Source: Siphonodentalium dalli
Taxonomy: Eukaryota; Mollusca; Scaphopoda; Gadilida; Siphonodentaliidae
Direction of reading: 5' to 3'
DNA: 64,000 bases
Assembly: GCA_032622095.1 (NCBI GenBank)
Contig: CP136068.1
Location: 52,508,443 to 52,572,442, forward strand
In this document: positions 29,930 to 41,515 of the stretch, one piece after another
How the letters are laid out: every line of letters begins with the position of its first letter
How positions within the stretch are numbered: the stretch's first letter is position 1
Notes under the pieces: model-generated
The model's input: only the letters and a program-made list of their open reading frames with translations
Told to the model about the DNA's origin: nothing
Databases searched by the model: none
Position numbers and translations under genes: made by a program

Positions 29930-30783
29930 TCCTCAGAGCCAACATGTTGCAGAATGAGGTCCCCAGAGGATGAATTTAGTGACACTATCCCGCACAGCAG
30001 GCTAGCATCACTGAATTCACCCTCTGGGAACCACATTCTGCTGAGGCCTCAACTGCTATGGGAGACCTAGGATTAGATTGAAGTTCCCCAGTTAATGTTC
30101 ATGATGTTCCAGGGGGTTCGGAAAAAAGTGCCATGACAGTAGGCTGAATTTTTTTTTTCACCACCCCCCCTATTTGAAGGAAAAAATATTTTTTCCAATT
30201 TCATGCGGGGTACCCACCTCCTTTTTACCTCCAAATCCAGCCAAATCACCCACGTTTTACCTAAAAAATCTGTAGTCTCACACCATTTGGGCCATTCCAT
30301 GCAAAGTGGTCCACAAAAAAAAAAAATTCAAATTGGACTCAGGGTCACAATTCATACTTTTTCTCCATAATGTTGATCGAATTTATCAGGAAAAAATATT
30401 TGTATGTGGAATGTACATGTGTATGCCTTGCGCATCAGTGTTCAAATTTATGGCTACTATAGCCAAAAAATAATTGATCCTATACATTTTGAAATGCTGA
30501 TGCTCTCTAACAAAAAATGTTACGATTATAAACAAACTGATTCACATGTCATTTTACAAACAATGACCACCTTATTCTGTAGGCATGCCTGTTACTTTGA
30601 TATATGATGCATATCAAGAAAAAAAATTGTCATGAAATTCACGTTTGGCTTGTAACAGTATTTTTTACTTAGATCTACACAATGTTTCACATTATTACAT
30701 ATTCAAAGGTAATACGTTCCTGGACAATTTCGGGAAAAACTTGTTGAACTTGATCACCACCTAATGCCCAGATGCATGGTTTA

Positions 30784-30823
30784 ATTTCTGTAACACACGT
30801 GACGTCACGTGTGTTACAGAAAT
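30784..30823. promoter_or_regulatory. Perfect 40-bp palindrome with CRE between two E-boxes
   Basis: ATTTCTGTAACACACGTGAC is followed directly by its exact reverse complement. The centre reads CACGTGACGTCACGTG: a full CRE (TGACGTCA) overlapping two CACGTG E-boxes. It is formed by two head-to-head copies of the element's GTAACACACGTGAC motif. Transposase binding is as likely as CREB binding. Confidence 0.6.
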
Positions 30824-31464
30824 GACACATGGCTTATAGTGATTGAAAACATGGGTCCAAGACTTCTGAAATCTGTTGCTAGATTAATTATGTTGCTAAT
30901 ATCTGTAAACAGACTAGATTCACACTCTCATTTGGATATGTTAATTAATTCCTGACATGAACTGAACGCATCACAGGTGTCTGGCTAACACCTCCACATA
31001 CAGATTATCAATAGGAGATTCATAATATTGATCTCAAAACAGATCTGCAGACTCCTCTATGCCAAAACATATCTGAAACATGATCCTTTATATTGGCCTG
31101 ACTATAAGTGGACTGTGACATCTTTTCACTGATAGATCTTAGTAATCCAAAATACAATAATTAATCAATATTAATTAGAAAATGGATTAAAATTGCACTG
31201 ATGAGGTGTATGCATCAGGTCTTAATTGTGTCTGGTTGACTCATTTTATCTGGTAAAATGGTAAATTGACAAATAATCTTTTACATGTACATGTACTTCC
31301 AAAAGTTACAAAACTCACTATTCCTGGCACCCAGTCATGCTCAAATACATAAAATCTACACTTGTACATGGCTCCAGAATATTTACTAAAGTGATAAGTG
31401 AATTATCGCATCTGAACAAATAAAGTGCCTATTTTTCTGCAGCATCTAGTGTACATGTAGCAGC

Positions 31465-32617
31465 CAGGCCTCAGCCTAGGGGTCCAGAACAGGGAGACTT
31501 GAAGTCTCCCTCCAGGAAATTTAGGGAGACTTCAGGAAATTTAGGGAGACTTCAGGGTGGGGAGACTACCAAAAATTGACAATTTTCAAATATCGCTTTA
31601 TTTTATAACATCTGACAATAAAAAATTTAAAAAGATAAAATAACAAATAAAACAAAAAAAAATTGACTTTATCTGAAATTAGTTTAATTAATTGTTATTA
31701 TACATTTAAAATTTTTGGAAATGTTTTGTGTAGCTATCATTTAAGCAAGACAATTATCAAGTTACAGTAATAGTTACTTTTTTAACTAAATGAAAGTAGT
31801 ATTATTTCCTAGACTGCAGCTTGGAAGATACGTTTGTACAGTCTGACTCTTAATCATGATGCATGTAACTTTTTAAGTTTAATTTGGTCACGGCTGTAAT
31901 GTGGGTGTCCGCTAAAATAAACAATAAGGACTAACTAACAAAGGAGTTGCAAAAGCTTTTATTAATTAATGGCCTCCCTTAATTAATGCCAACATCACTG
32001 GTATAATCCGATTAAAGCAATAAACTTGACATTATTTTATTTACGGAAGTCGGTCTCTTCAAAAAGTCCGACGCGGTCTCTTCAAAATGTCCGACGCGTT
32101 ACCGAAACGAACTTCCGAAGCGCCTGGTACATACTCTGATAATGTCGTAATTGTTTTATATCTGAAAAGCGGGACGGCGGTCTTTTAAGTTAATTAAAAC
32201 ATTTATTTGTGACACTCACGATGGTCAGTAACAACACAGATGGGAACATCTCATCGTGTTTTCAGCGTGTCAAAACATTCGTGATTAACATTCATTACCG
32301 CAAAGGGAACAAAGGTGACGGAATAACAATGTTCACAAAACAATAGGTCATATTTTATTTTTTTTATTTTAAACACTTGGGTCTTTGGCTCTGCATCGTC
32401 TGTTTCTTTTTGGGATGGCCGCCACAATTCATCTATATACGGACATGTCCAGACATCCGGAAAAAAAACTAGAAAAAAAATTAAGGAAAAAAAAAAAAAA
32501 AATTCCCACTATTAAAAATTGAAGGCGACTTCGATTTCGCCTTAGAGCGACGATAGGGCGAAGTCAGCGACAGTAAGGCGACAATCTCGCCCGAGTCGCC
32601 TTGTGAGCTGAGGCCTG
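31465..32617. mobile_element. hAT non-autonomous element, 8-bp TSD
   Basis: CAGGCCTCAGC and GCTGAGGCCTG are terminal inverted repeats. GTAGCAGC occurs directly outside both (31457-31464, 32618-32625). The CAGG start and 8-bp duplication are the hAT hallmark. Length is 1153 bp with no transposase frame. It sits inside GGG element 1, so it is younger; a related copy is at 10616-12175. Confidence 0.85.
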
Positions 32618-35138
32618 GTAGCAGCGAAGAGTGTTCTGTTAGTTTCTTCTTGATACAGTAAGAACGAATGCTCATCTCAATTCTCTACAGAACATTTTTG
32701 GTGGCAATGAATTAAGTATGACAGTGTATATTATACCTTCACAATATCTAGAGGGATTGGTGTCATATGTTGTAAGTCATTGGTGCATTCATAATCAAGC
32801 CGATTCTGGAACACAAGGGTGTGCACCCACAGTGTTCAATTTGAAGTTTGAAGCTTTTAATACCCCTTAAGCTGGGCACATGTGTACATTCCAGTCATAT
32901 ACATTACATCAGATATATACCAGTAACATGGTCTCACATTTTAGTGGTTTAAGAAAACTTAACCAAAGTATTCTCTACAGCTAGCTTTGCTTAAACAGTT
33001 AAATGGATTGTGAACAAATACTTTCTATCTAATGATGTTGTATACCAATAATGGCCTTTGTTTATGTCTAGTAATGTCATGTTCCCTTGTACCTCTCTTC
33101 TTATGAATTGATATTAAATTTTTGTATGTTCTGCTGTAATATGCATAAAATAATATTTTGATACAAAACTAGTGCATAAAATTGACAATCGGTTATGAAC
33201 TGATTGAAAATAGGATACTGGTTTCGCACGCGTAACACACGTGACAGAGCGATGTAACACACGAGACAGTGAATATGCTATCAGGGCGAGAAATACATTC
33301 AACTCTCATTAAAAGTACTAATTGCACATTGATGTAGAGTCTTTTTTCTTATTGGAAAGAAGCGCCAATTATGTATCGAACAAGTAACTTCACAGACTTT
33401 TTGCATAGAAAACAGAGGTCCTTTTTTCTCATTTGTGCACTGTAACACACGTGACAGTCATATACAAGCATGGTACACTAATACATTTACTACACAGCCT
33501 TAAAGACTGATCACATAGTTATGATGGGGTTATTATCTTGACTATGCAGTGAATCATTTTATATTATATTGAATGCACACCAAATGCTGCTTGAAAATAT
33601 CACCAAAATTTGGTGCAAAATGTATTATAACACACGTGACATGGAATGGCCCATTTAGGCTTGGTATTTGTTTCAGTTATAAAGTCTGAGAACAGATAAG
33701 AATCGTATAAACCTGCAGCACCCATTGTTATCCTGTTTGTTTTTGTTTATCAATTGACTCATGACTTGTAAACAAGTTATATGAACATTTTACCATATTT
33801 CCACAGCTTGTCTGTAATCACTTCAAATACAACTGTATCGAAAATAAAAAATAAAAATTTAGGCAAAACATTTATGCTAAATAGTAATGGACCCACACGA
33901 TCTTATACCATCTGACAACATTGCGTTTAACAGATTGATCAGCATTCATATAGCTTTGATGTGAAATTGTGTCCAAAAAAAATAAAATAAATTAAACTAA
34001 AAAATCAAACAAAAATCTGGATGTGGCTTTAAATAGCATTCAATACTTTCTAGCATGATGAGATTTCCATGTTTTGGTTACAATACACCAAATACAAATT
34101 AGTAGAGTGATTTCCCCTGGCACTACCAAGCTAGGATCAGCATAAAAAAAATTCTGGCAGCTGAATGGTCAATAATACATGGATGAAAAGTGCACGAAAC
34201 AAATGCACAAATGTGTTTCCCATCGAGAAACATCAAATATAACCACATGGTAAACGGTTATGGCTGTGCAAATGGCGAATAATTTATGGGAGGTGTGTGT
34301 TTTTTTCGATATCATTTTTTTCTCAATTTTAAGGGTAGTGTGACGTTTGTCAAGCTGCAGTGTGATTTACCACATTCACAAGTACTTTTGGGCACATTTC
34401 TGTGTGTCTAAAAGGACGTTCTTTAATTTCAAATACTCGTGCAGGGTCAAAGCTTTCCTGCGAATACAGGCCAGCAGGATTTGTTAACACTGAGGCCTAT
34501 GTAAATCATTTGGTGTATTGTAACCTTTTGCCTCTTATGCTGTCTGATCAGGTCTAATGAGTAAACATTAATGATATAAATGAATAGCTTTATTCATTTT
34601 TATTTACTTTAATCATGGGTGTCATAACTGTCCATTTTCATCTTGAACCAGTGGCATTGGTACTTGACAATGTGATCTGATGCAAAATACGAAATTGTGA
34701 GTGTTGGTTTGTAACCGGGATTTCTGAGAAGCTTGATGCCTATATCCACACTAACTACCCCCCTAAGCCCTGACCTAAGTGTCATACATACTATAACAAT
34801 GATGCTGAACACTTTGAGGCAATTATATTGCAGAAATGTTGTAAGAGGAAAAAACTGTGACCACTTGGAAAAAAGTGACTTTTTTCGCAGCTGAACCACC
34901 CACCCACCCCGGCCTACTGTATGGAAAAAAGTGAATGAACCCCCCCCCTGGATGTTCACCCATTTAGTCACCTCGATTATGCATTTTAATTTCCGCATAT
35001 TTAGGGGAAATAGATAGAAACTGAACAGAATTAACTAAAAACATTGTTAATTTGAGACTGTAGATACTTCCCAGAAGATGAGGCCTAAGCAGAATGTTCC
35101 CAGAAGGTAAATTTGATGATGATGAAATATATTTCTTA

Positions 35139-35384
35139 ATGATTATCTGTTCCTTAATAGTGTACTTCACTATATGTGAAGGTCCCAACTCAAAATGGCA
35201 TACTTTTCTGTGACTTTTGAGAGCCGATATCGCAATAAACATTCAATTAATTAGTATTACCCAGGAAAAATTCCATAATTGTAAGAAACGAAAAGCAAAA
35301 TTGCTCACAAAGTCACTTAAATCATGAAATTTCAAGTTGGGACCTTCACCTACAGTGAAGTACATTATTAAGAAAGATAATTTA
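35139..35384. mobile_element. Foldback MITE (GTACTTCAC...GTGAAGGTCCCAACT)
   Basis: GATTATCTGTTCCTTAATAG, GTACTTCAC and GTGAAGGTCCCAACT at the left pair with AGTTGGGACCTTCAC, GTGAAGTAC and TTATTAAGAAAGATAATTT at the right. A diverged copy is at 40081-40312, and the flanking text (TTCAAAAAGTTCCCAGATTT) is shared as well, so it is the core of a larger foldback. Confidence 0.7.
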
Positions 35385-37423
35385 ATGTTATTTTTTTGAT
35401 TTTATAATGTTCCCTGTCAAAACTTCAAAAAGTTCCCAGATTTTGTATTGGTGGTATATGATCTCTATTGATGTTAGCCACAGTTGAGATTCATGGCATG
35501 ATCTAAAGTTATTACTGATTACACTCAGCCTTGGACTCCTCCAAAAAAATTGAGCAACACGACACAATAGCATCACACCCATCTATAATTGATTATTAAC
35601 GTTATCAACAGGATCGAATCCTAGTGGACCACACAGAAGCAAATATAATGAAAATCAAACATCCCACTAAATTCAATGGGATAACGAGGGCGGGCAGCGT
35701 TAACACAGACTGAAATAGAACACGTTTGAATCAGTTAAGTGGTCGATCAAACCGAAATCTCGCCTCTAAGAATTCATGTGTCTTGATTGGTTTGATGACA
35801 TCAGAACCAAGATGCTTATTGCTAGAGTCAATAGCTATTGGGGCAATGACGTCAATGCCCGTTACTCACTCTGCTGATTATGGAAAGCCAACTGAATATG
35901 GCTTTCTTAAAGTGTGGAAGTCTGGCCATCAGTCTATTTATGTTACACACACCATCACTGCAGTATCAGAGCAATCATTCTTCCACATAGTCCACTCATT
36001 TTGGTGGCTTCACAACTGTTAAGTTACAGGATGATTTAAAGCTACTGTATGTCACTAATAAGCTGGATATCTTATAAAAAAAATTATTGTCACTAATAAT
36101 TTAGATATCTCCAAAGATATCTCATAAAAAAAATTATCGTCACTAATAATTTAGATATCTCCAAAGATATCTCATAAAAAAAAATTATAGAAAAAAATGG
36201 CTTCAGTTGATGTGCTATTAATAGCTGCAATGCCTTGAAAATGCTACTGTTTGGCACTTATAATTTGAATAGCAAGAGTGAAATCTCATAAAAAAATAAT
36301 ACTTAATGCCATTCCCTTTCCTACTATGTGATCGATTCTTCATTTGAACAACTCAATAGGCCCCATGGAGTGGAGAAACCAATAAACTGTTGTATGTGGT
36401 CCAGGCCCGTCCGGCAGAATATTTTACTTGCCAAATCACTCAAGGTGTCAACTGATTAAAAGTCCTTATTGCTGGCTATGAATTATTCATGGTAATATTT
36501 TTTAAGAAATCGAAAAGTCCATTAGGTGAACAGACCTTGATGAGATTTTGAGTGATATTTTGTTTGTGGGTGTAAAGCGCCAAACTGAATAGACCAAAAG
36601 CCTGCACACAGTCGCAGCTACAAACCCTGCGGACCCTATATTTTGTAGCAGAGAAAGCTATGACTATCAAGGACCAAATATGGAGATCTGAAGGAGCTTC
36701 CCACCATCACTATACTTTGAAAAGGTTGCTTTTTTGCAACAAATATAACTGGGAAACTGCGTCAAAACTCTAAATACATAAAAACTAGAAAACTGAACAA
36801 AATGCAACATTCATCACAAACTTAATAATCAGCACAATGTATAGCATCTAAACATATAATTCAACCAAATGGAACTTATAATTCAACAATAGCATGTGAC
36901 ACAATTTATCACAGTTGATAAACTAAGCTTCAAAACTTGTTTGAAATGGCACTATATCACATACGTCTACTGCATGTGTGTGACTAATATTTCAGATATT
37001 GTTACATAAAAAAATTGTTTAAAAGAAATAGATGAAAGTTGCTTCAGGCTCAGTTATCGGGGTAATGTTTTCAGATAACACATATACAGTGACATTAAAC
37101 TAGACTAAAATATACCACACTTAGTCTAAATTTGTTATTGAAATATTAACACTAACAAAATTTAATGTCACTATAAAATCATAATGAGTAGAAAATTCAA
37201 CATTTAAAACACTCTCTTTCATGTAGTACATTTAAAACACTCTCTTTCATGTAGTACATTGAAGCCGAAACATGTTATTTTATACAATGAAATGTCGATG
37301 AAATGCAAAATTAAATATCACTGAATACTGCCCTTTAATTATTCCAGACTCAGCATAAGATATGACATTACTCTGGCTAAATCAATTCATGAATCTCTAC
37401 TCTGGCCAAATCATACAATGAAT
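35385..37423. other. Intron, mostly unrecognised
   Basis: 35385-35500 matches 40320-40440 (right arm of the larger foldback). 36060-36190 holds two to three copies of TCACTAATAATTTAGATATC with A-rich joints. 37201-37260 is a perfect direct duplication of about 30 bp (CATTTAAAACACTCTCTTTC). 37372-37423 has two units of the 29-bp repeat. No gene seen; the 98-codon frame at 35726 is unsupported. Confidence 0.5.
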
Positions 37424-37427
37424 ATCT

Positions 37428-39595
37428 GGGTGAAAATCTCAAAACTACCATTTTTTGGAGCCACAATAGTGAAAAAATAAATTGTCTTCTAAATCAAGTC
37501 CATTTACTTTTTTCAAAAGTATAGGCACTACGGACGTTCGGACAATACCTAGCAGAGCACGAATTCCATTATCGTTCCCATGGCAACAGTCCAAGTAATT
37601 ATAGTGCTGGATTTTATGTCAGTCCTGTTACCAACCTTCAGAGGGCAAAATGTGGTGATCAAAATCCACATCAAGTGACACAAAATATTGTTATTGATTA
37701 ACTGCAGTCATACAAAAGTATCTGTAACAGGTTTCTAAAAAATTCAAGCCTCATATTCAGTATAATGGACCTTCCAATGCCAATTGGACTGACTATTGTC
37801 CAAATTCTCTTATTCAGAATATTGTAGAGACAAAAATATGATTGAAGTTGTGCATAATTTCTGTGTGAACACTTTTGTATTGCGGTGTGAATAGACAGTA
37901 ATGACCTCAGTTAGATCTATGTTGCACATAAATGAAACATCATTATTATTGGTGGTATTATTTAAACAGGACTGACACAATGTCAGTCATGTTACCGCTG
38001 TCCAGGAAAACTTCATGACATGAACATAGAGTTACATGATATGTCATGTGCGGACTGTCTGCAAGTGTATATGTCTGTCTGACTGTTATATGTAGACTAC
38101 ATGATGGTTTGACCAATTGAGCTGAAAGTTTCAAATTTCGGGTGTGGGGGAGGGTGGTGTTCAGTCCAGCGAATGTTATTAGCGAATTGGTGTGCACATG
38201 TGTTGTGACCTTTTGACCTTTAAATATGAGGCCTCAAGTCTCATAATGGCTTGCATTATGGAACAATCATTCAAGAATTTCAATTACTTTGTTGTATTTT
38301 TCCATATCTTTAATTAATTTTGAAGTGTCAGTTTTGGAATTCACCAAGAATTGTTGCTCAACTGGATGCTGTTGAGCAACAATTATTGGTGAATTCCAAA
38401 ACTGACATTTGGGTGGCTCAAACGTTAGTGTTCTATGTCAAGCCTTCTAGTTTTCCTGTCCCTACTTCTGGGGTCTAATTCCTGGTGATATGATGGTATC
38501 AGATGATATTATATGGTGTTGATCTTAGTATTTGTCTTCAATAGTGTCCCGGATTGCGACTATCGGGTGGAAAGGGGTTTCAGTTGGCATTACCAAATCA
38601 TCAAGTTGATATACCGGTTTGTCCTATATGGCAACATCTTGAAATGGCTGAGGTAGCAGATATTTCATGTACACACAGCCAACCAATCATCTCTATGTGA
38701 ATATCATGACTCTACATAACCCTTGAAATTTTTATGTATGTATACAGGCTCACACATTTATTTTATCAGTAAAAATGTCACTCAACCCAGATACCCCTAT
38801 GTCAGTCCTGTTACTTTCTACCCCTATTGGTAACAGGACTGACAGTAACAGGACTGACGGTTTCGGTGGTTTCATGACTCTAATGACAGAAGTGAAGGAA
38901 ATCCAGATATAGAACATACAATTCTTTGCACCTTTCTACGTATGTTTTTCAAATTATAATGGAATTATAGAATATCTGTCAGTTTTTCCTTGAGTAAATG
39001 TGGTAACAGGACTGACACACAATTAACATACTCGCCAAAAATAAATCTTCTGTCAACTCAACCTTGAAAATCTTGAGAAACAAGCAGATATAAAACTTTC
39101 AGAGGCAATGACCTCCATTGGTACTGTTTTCTTGTAGTAACGAAAAAGTATAGTGCTGTTCCATTTTGATTGTACTTCTCTTCAAAGTACTCGGTAACAG
39201 GACTGACATAAAACTCATTACACCAAAACATATACTAGATATGGGAGAAATAACAATTCTTAATTGTCAGAAAATAGAGCTCACGGGATAGTTGTGGTTG
39301 AAACTTTATGGTAGGAAGCAGATACGAATGAACAATTCCATTAACCTAAAGAGTTCATGGTTGTATTCAAGGGAACCCAGGTTCATTACATTGGGGTTTT
39401 GGGGGATAACACTGATAACAAGATTAAAACCAAGTTCATTTTCATGTTTAATTTAGTTATGAGTTTCTTACGTATGTGGTGTTTCCCTAACCTTTTCATT
39501 GAAACAGTCTGTTTTATGGCATACAACATCTCGGGGTGTATAAATCACGGATATAGAGCCATTACAAAAAAATGGTAATTTTGAGATTTTCACCC
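37428..39595. mobile_element. GGG-terminus element 2, 4-bp TSD, iterated GTAACAGGACTGAC
   Basis: Ends GGGTGAAAATCTCAAAAC(T)ACCATTTTTT and its near-exact inverse (AAAAAAATGG, TAATTTTGAGATTTTCACCC) are flanked by ATCT on both sides (37424-37427, 39596-39599). The target is a 29-bp tandem array that resumes on the right. Six perfect copies of GTAACAGGACTGAC or its reverse occur (reverse at 37619 and 38801; forward at 38830, 38845, 39003, 39194), plus two degenerate ones near 37965 and 37982. No transposase frame was seen. TSD length could fit Sola-type or Academ-type elements, but the superfamily is not established. Confidence 0.8.
38326..38407. repeat. Long hairpin inside GGG element 2
   Basis: Two 37-bp arms (TGTCAGTTTTGGAATTCACC... 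/ ...GGTGAATTCCAAAACTGACA) have one mismatch and an 8-nt loop. The arms begin with TGTCAG, which resembles the element's iterated motif. Confidence 0.85.
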
Positions 39596-39599
39596 ATCT

Positions 39600-39956
39600 A
39601 CTCTGGCTAAATCATACCATGAATATCTACTCTGGCTAAATCATACCATGAATATCTACTCTGGCTAAATCATACCATGAATCTCTACTCTGGCTAAATC
39701 ATACAATGAATCTCTATTCTGGCTAAATCATACCATGAATATCTACTCTGGCTAAATCATACCATGAATATCTACTCTGGCTAAATCATACCATGAATCT
39801 CTACTCTGGCTAAATCATACAATGAATCTCTATTCTGGCTAAATCATACCATGAATATCTACTCTGGCTAAATCATACCATGAATATCTACTCTGGCTAA
39901 ATCATACCATGAATCTCTACTCTGGCTAAATCATACCATGAATCTCTACTCTGGCT
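39600..39956. repeat. 29-bp tandem array, about 12-13 units
   Basis: Unit TACTCTGGCTAAATCATACC plus ATGAATATC, alternating with ATGAATCTC variants in a higher-order pattern. Two older units lie left of GGG element 2 (37372-37423). The unit is homologous to the terminus of the foldback at 39940-40440. Confidence 0.9.
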
Positions 39957-40440
39957 ATGCCCATAGAGATCATATTCCACCAGTTTTGCAGCTGACTTGG
40001 AGAATTTTGTAATGTTTTGACGGGGAACATTATAACATTTAAAACATAACACAGGTAATGTATTTCTCAGTTTAATACCAGTTCCTTAATAATCTGTTTC
40101 ACAGTAGGTGAATATCCCAGCTTGAGATTGCATGATTTGGGCAACTTTTGTGAGCCAATTTTCCTTTGGGTCACATACAGTCATGAACATTTCTCCAGGT
40201 AATCAATCAATGTTTATTATGAAATCAGCTGACAACAGTCGCCTAAATCGTGTAATCTAGAGCTAGAACCTTCACCTACTGTGAATTATGTTATTAAACA
40301 ACAGTTATTAAAAATATATTACCTGCATTATTTGTTCAATGTTATAAAGTTGCCCCTTAGAAATTCAAAAAGTTCCCAGATTTTGAACTGATGGAATATG
40401 ATATCTATGTGGTAGCCAGAGTAGAGATTCCTGGTAAGAT
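39957..40440. mobile_element. Large foldback element with inner MITE
   Basis: AGATCATATTCCACCAGTTT...AACATTATAACATTT at the left pairs with AATGTTATAAAG...ACTGATGGAATATGATATCT at the right. The inner pair matches the 35139 family (CACAGTAGGTGAA / TTCACCTACTGTG). The right arm ends in an inverted 29-bp unit (TAGCCAGAGTAGAGATTC), tying the array to this element. Confidence 0.65.
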
Positions 40441-40444
40441 CAAA

Positions 40445-41515
40445 CCAAGACTGTACTTTTAGTCATGCTGAGTTCATGTGTACCATTCAATCTCTTCTTG
40501 TATCAGTGAGCAATTTATAGAGAATGAATCCTTTATAGTGGCTGCCATGCTTCACCAAGACATCCATCAACTTTACATTGTGGTTCAAACGAGATGAAAC
40601 AGATCATTGCATTATAGCATGAGTGGGGATGATGAGAACTCGCGTATTGGTGGGTGCATGGTAGTGCAAATAGTTAGCAGGATGTTGTGGGAGTAGAAAC
40701 CAATACACTAAAATCTCAATGAAAAGCTAAATAAATATCCCTCATTACTTTTCTTTAAACTTTCTTTCTAAATAATCTTTGACGAGTAGTTACCCTTTAC
40801 TTTAAGGCTTTAGGAAATGTCAGATAATAAGTTCAACAAATGACCATAGGCCGTTTGTTGAAATTATTATCTGAACATTTCCCCATGAATATAGGAATCC
40901 TTCTGCACATGTATTATCTTTTCATCTGTTTGTGGTCTGCTTTTATATTCTGAACATCCCTCCAGATGGCTAATGGACGATTCCAATGTATATCATTATA
41001 TAACTGATTGGGAGAATGCATTTAGTAAAGACTCTGTATAAGATACCCATAGACTGTACTTTTAGTCATGCTGAAAAAAATGTGTACTTTTCAATTTCAT
41101 CTTATATCGGTGAGCAATTAAAACAGAATGAATCCTCAGTGGCCCCATGTTACAACAAGAGATCAATCAACTTTACATTGTGGTTCATAACGAGATCATT
41201 GCATTATAGCATGAGTGGGTATGACAAGAGTACATGTGTACTAATAATATTCAATTTCCTCTTTAATATATCAGTCTGTATCGGTGAGTAAATTAAAGGG
41301 AATGAATCCTTAGTGGCCGCCTTGCTTGCTGCAGCGAGAACAATCATCTTTACATTCTGCTTTATAGCCGCTGGAGTTAAACTCTTCACACTAAGGTGAG
41401 ATTGTTGCGTCATAGCATGAGTGGGGATGACAAGAAAACTCTTATATTGGCCAGTGATAGTCAACTATAAATAGTTAGCAGGATGTTGTGGGAGATAGAA
41501 ACCAATATTGGGATT
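40445..41515. repeat. Three diverged copies of a 230-280-bp segment
   Basis: 40445-40710, 41045-41270 and 41271-41510 share GTGAGCAATT...AATGAATCC, CAACTTTACATTGTGGTTCA, GCATTATAGCATGAGTGGG and GTTAGCAGGATGTTGTGGGA. A TTAA element (40745-41035) separates the first from the others. Frames here are incidental. Confidence 0.7.
40745..41035. mobile_element. piggyBac-like TTAA MITE
   Basis: Central inverted pair CAGATAATAAGTTCAACAAA / TTTGTTGAAATTATTATCTG, then GAATCCTTCTGCACATGTAT, CTGAACATCCCTCCAGATGG and a GGGAGAATGCATTTAGTAAA right end. The TTAA ends are decayed in this copy. Confidence 0.65.

Larger units (their letters stand above)
30289..33652. mobile_element. GGG-terminus element 1, 4-bp TSD, iterated GTAACACACGTGAC
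   Basis: Ends GGGCCATTCCATG (30289-30301) and CATGGAATGGCCC (33640-33652) are exact inverted repeats, flanked by ATTT on both sides (30285-30288, 33653-33656). It holds four perfect copies of GTAACACACGTGAC (30790, 30804 reversed, 33232, 33442) and two with one change (33254, 33627). The last abuts the right terminus. Subtracting the nested hAT leaves about 2.2 kb, close to element 2 at 37428-39595 (2168 bp). No transposase frame was seen, so it is probably non-autonomous. Confidence 0.8.
30110..34950. mobile_element. CAGGGG-ended element, outer shell of the nest
   Basis: Left end CAGGGGGTTCGGAAAAAAGT with ACAGTAGGC mirrors right end GGCCTACTGT...GGAAAAAAGTG...CCCCCCTG, imperfectly. The flanks share GATGTTC (30103-30109 and 34951-34957). 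The 7-bp identity may be an 8-bp duplication with one change; ends and TSD size suggest hAT. Removing the inner element leaves about 1.5 kb. A 129-codon minus frame near the right end (34609-34998) is not recognised. Confidence 0.65.
29930..35060. repeat. Old dispersed repeat split by a 4.8-kb nested insertion
   Basis: 29930-30109 and 34951-35060 together align with the uninterrupted copy at 85-330 (GGAGACCTAGGATTAGATTG ... CCTCGATTATGCATT ... AGAAACTGAACAGAA). This shows that 30110-34950 is an insertion. Confidence 0.7.

Noticed and set aside
34609-34998. 129-codon open frame, minus strand
   Set aside because: Ends in the C-rich terminus of a transposon and matches no family I recognise. 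Kept only as a note in the element.
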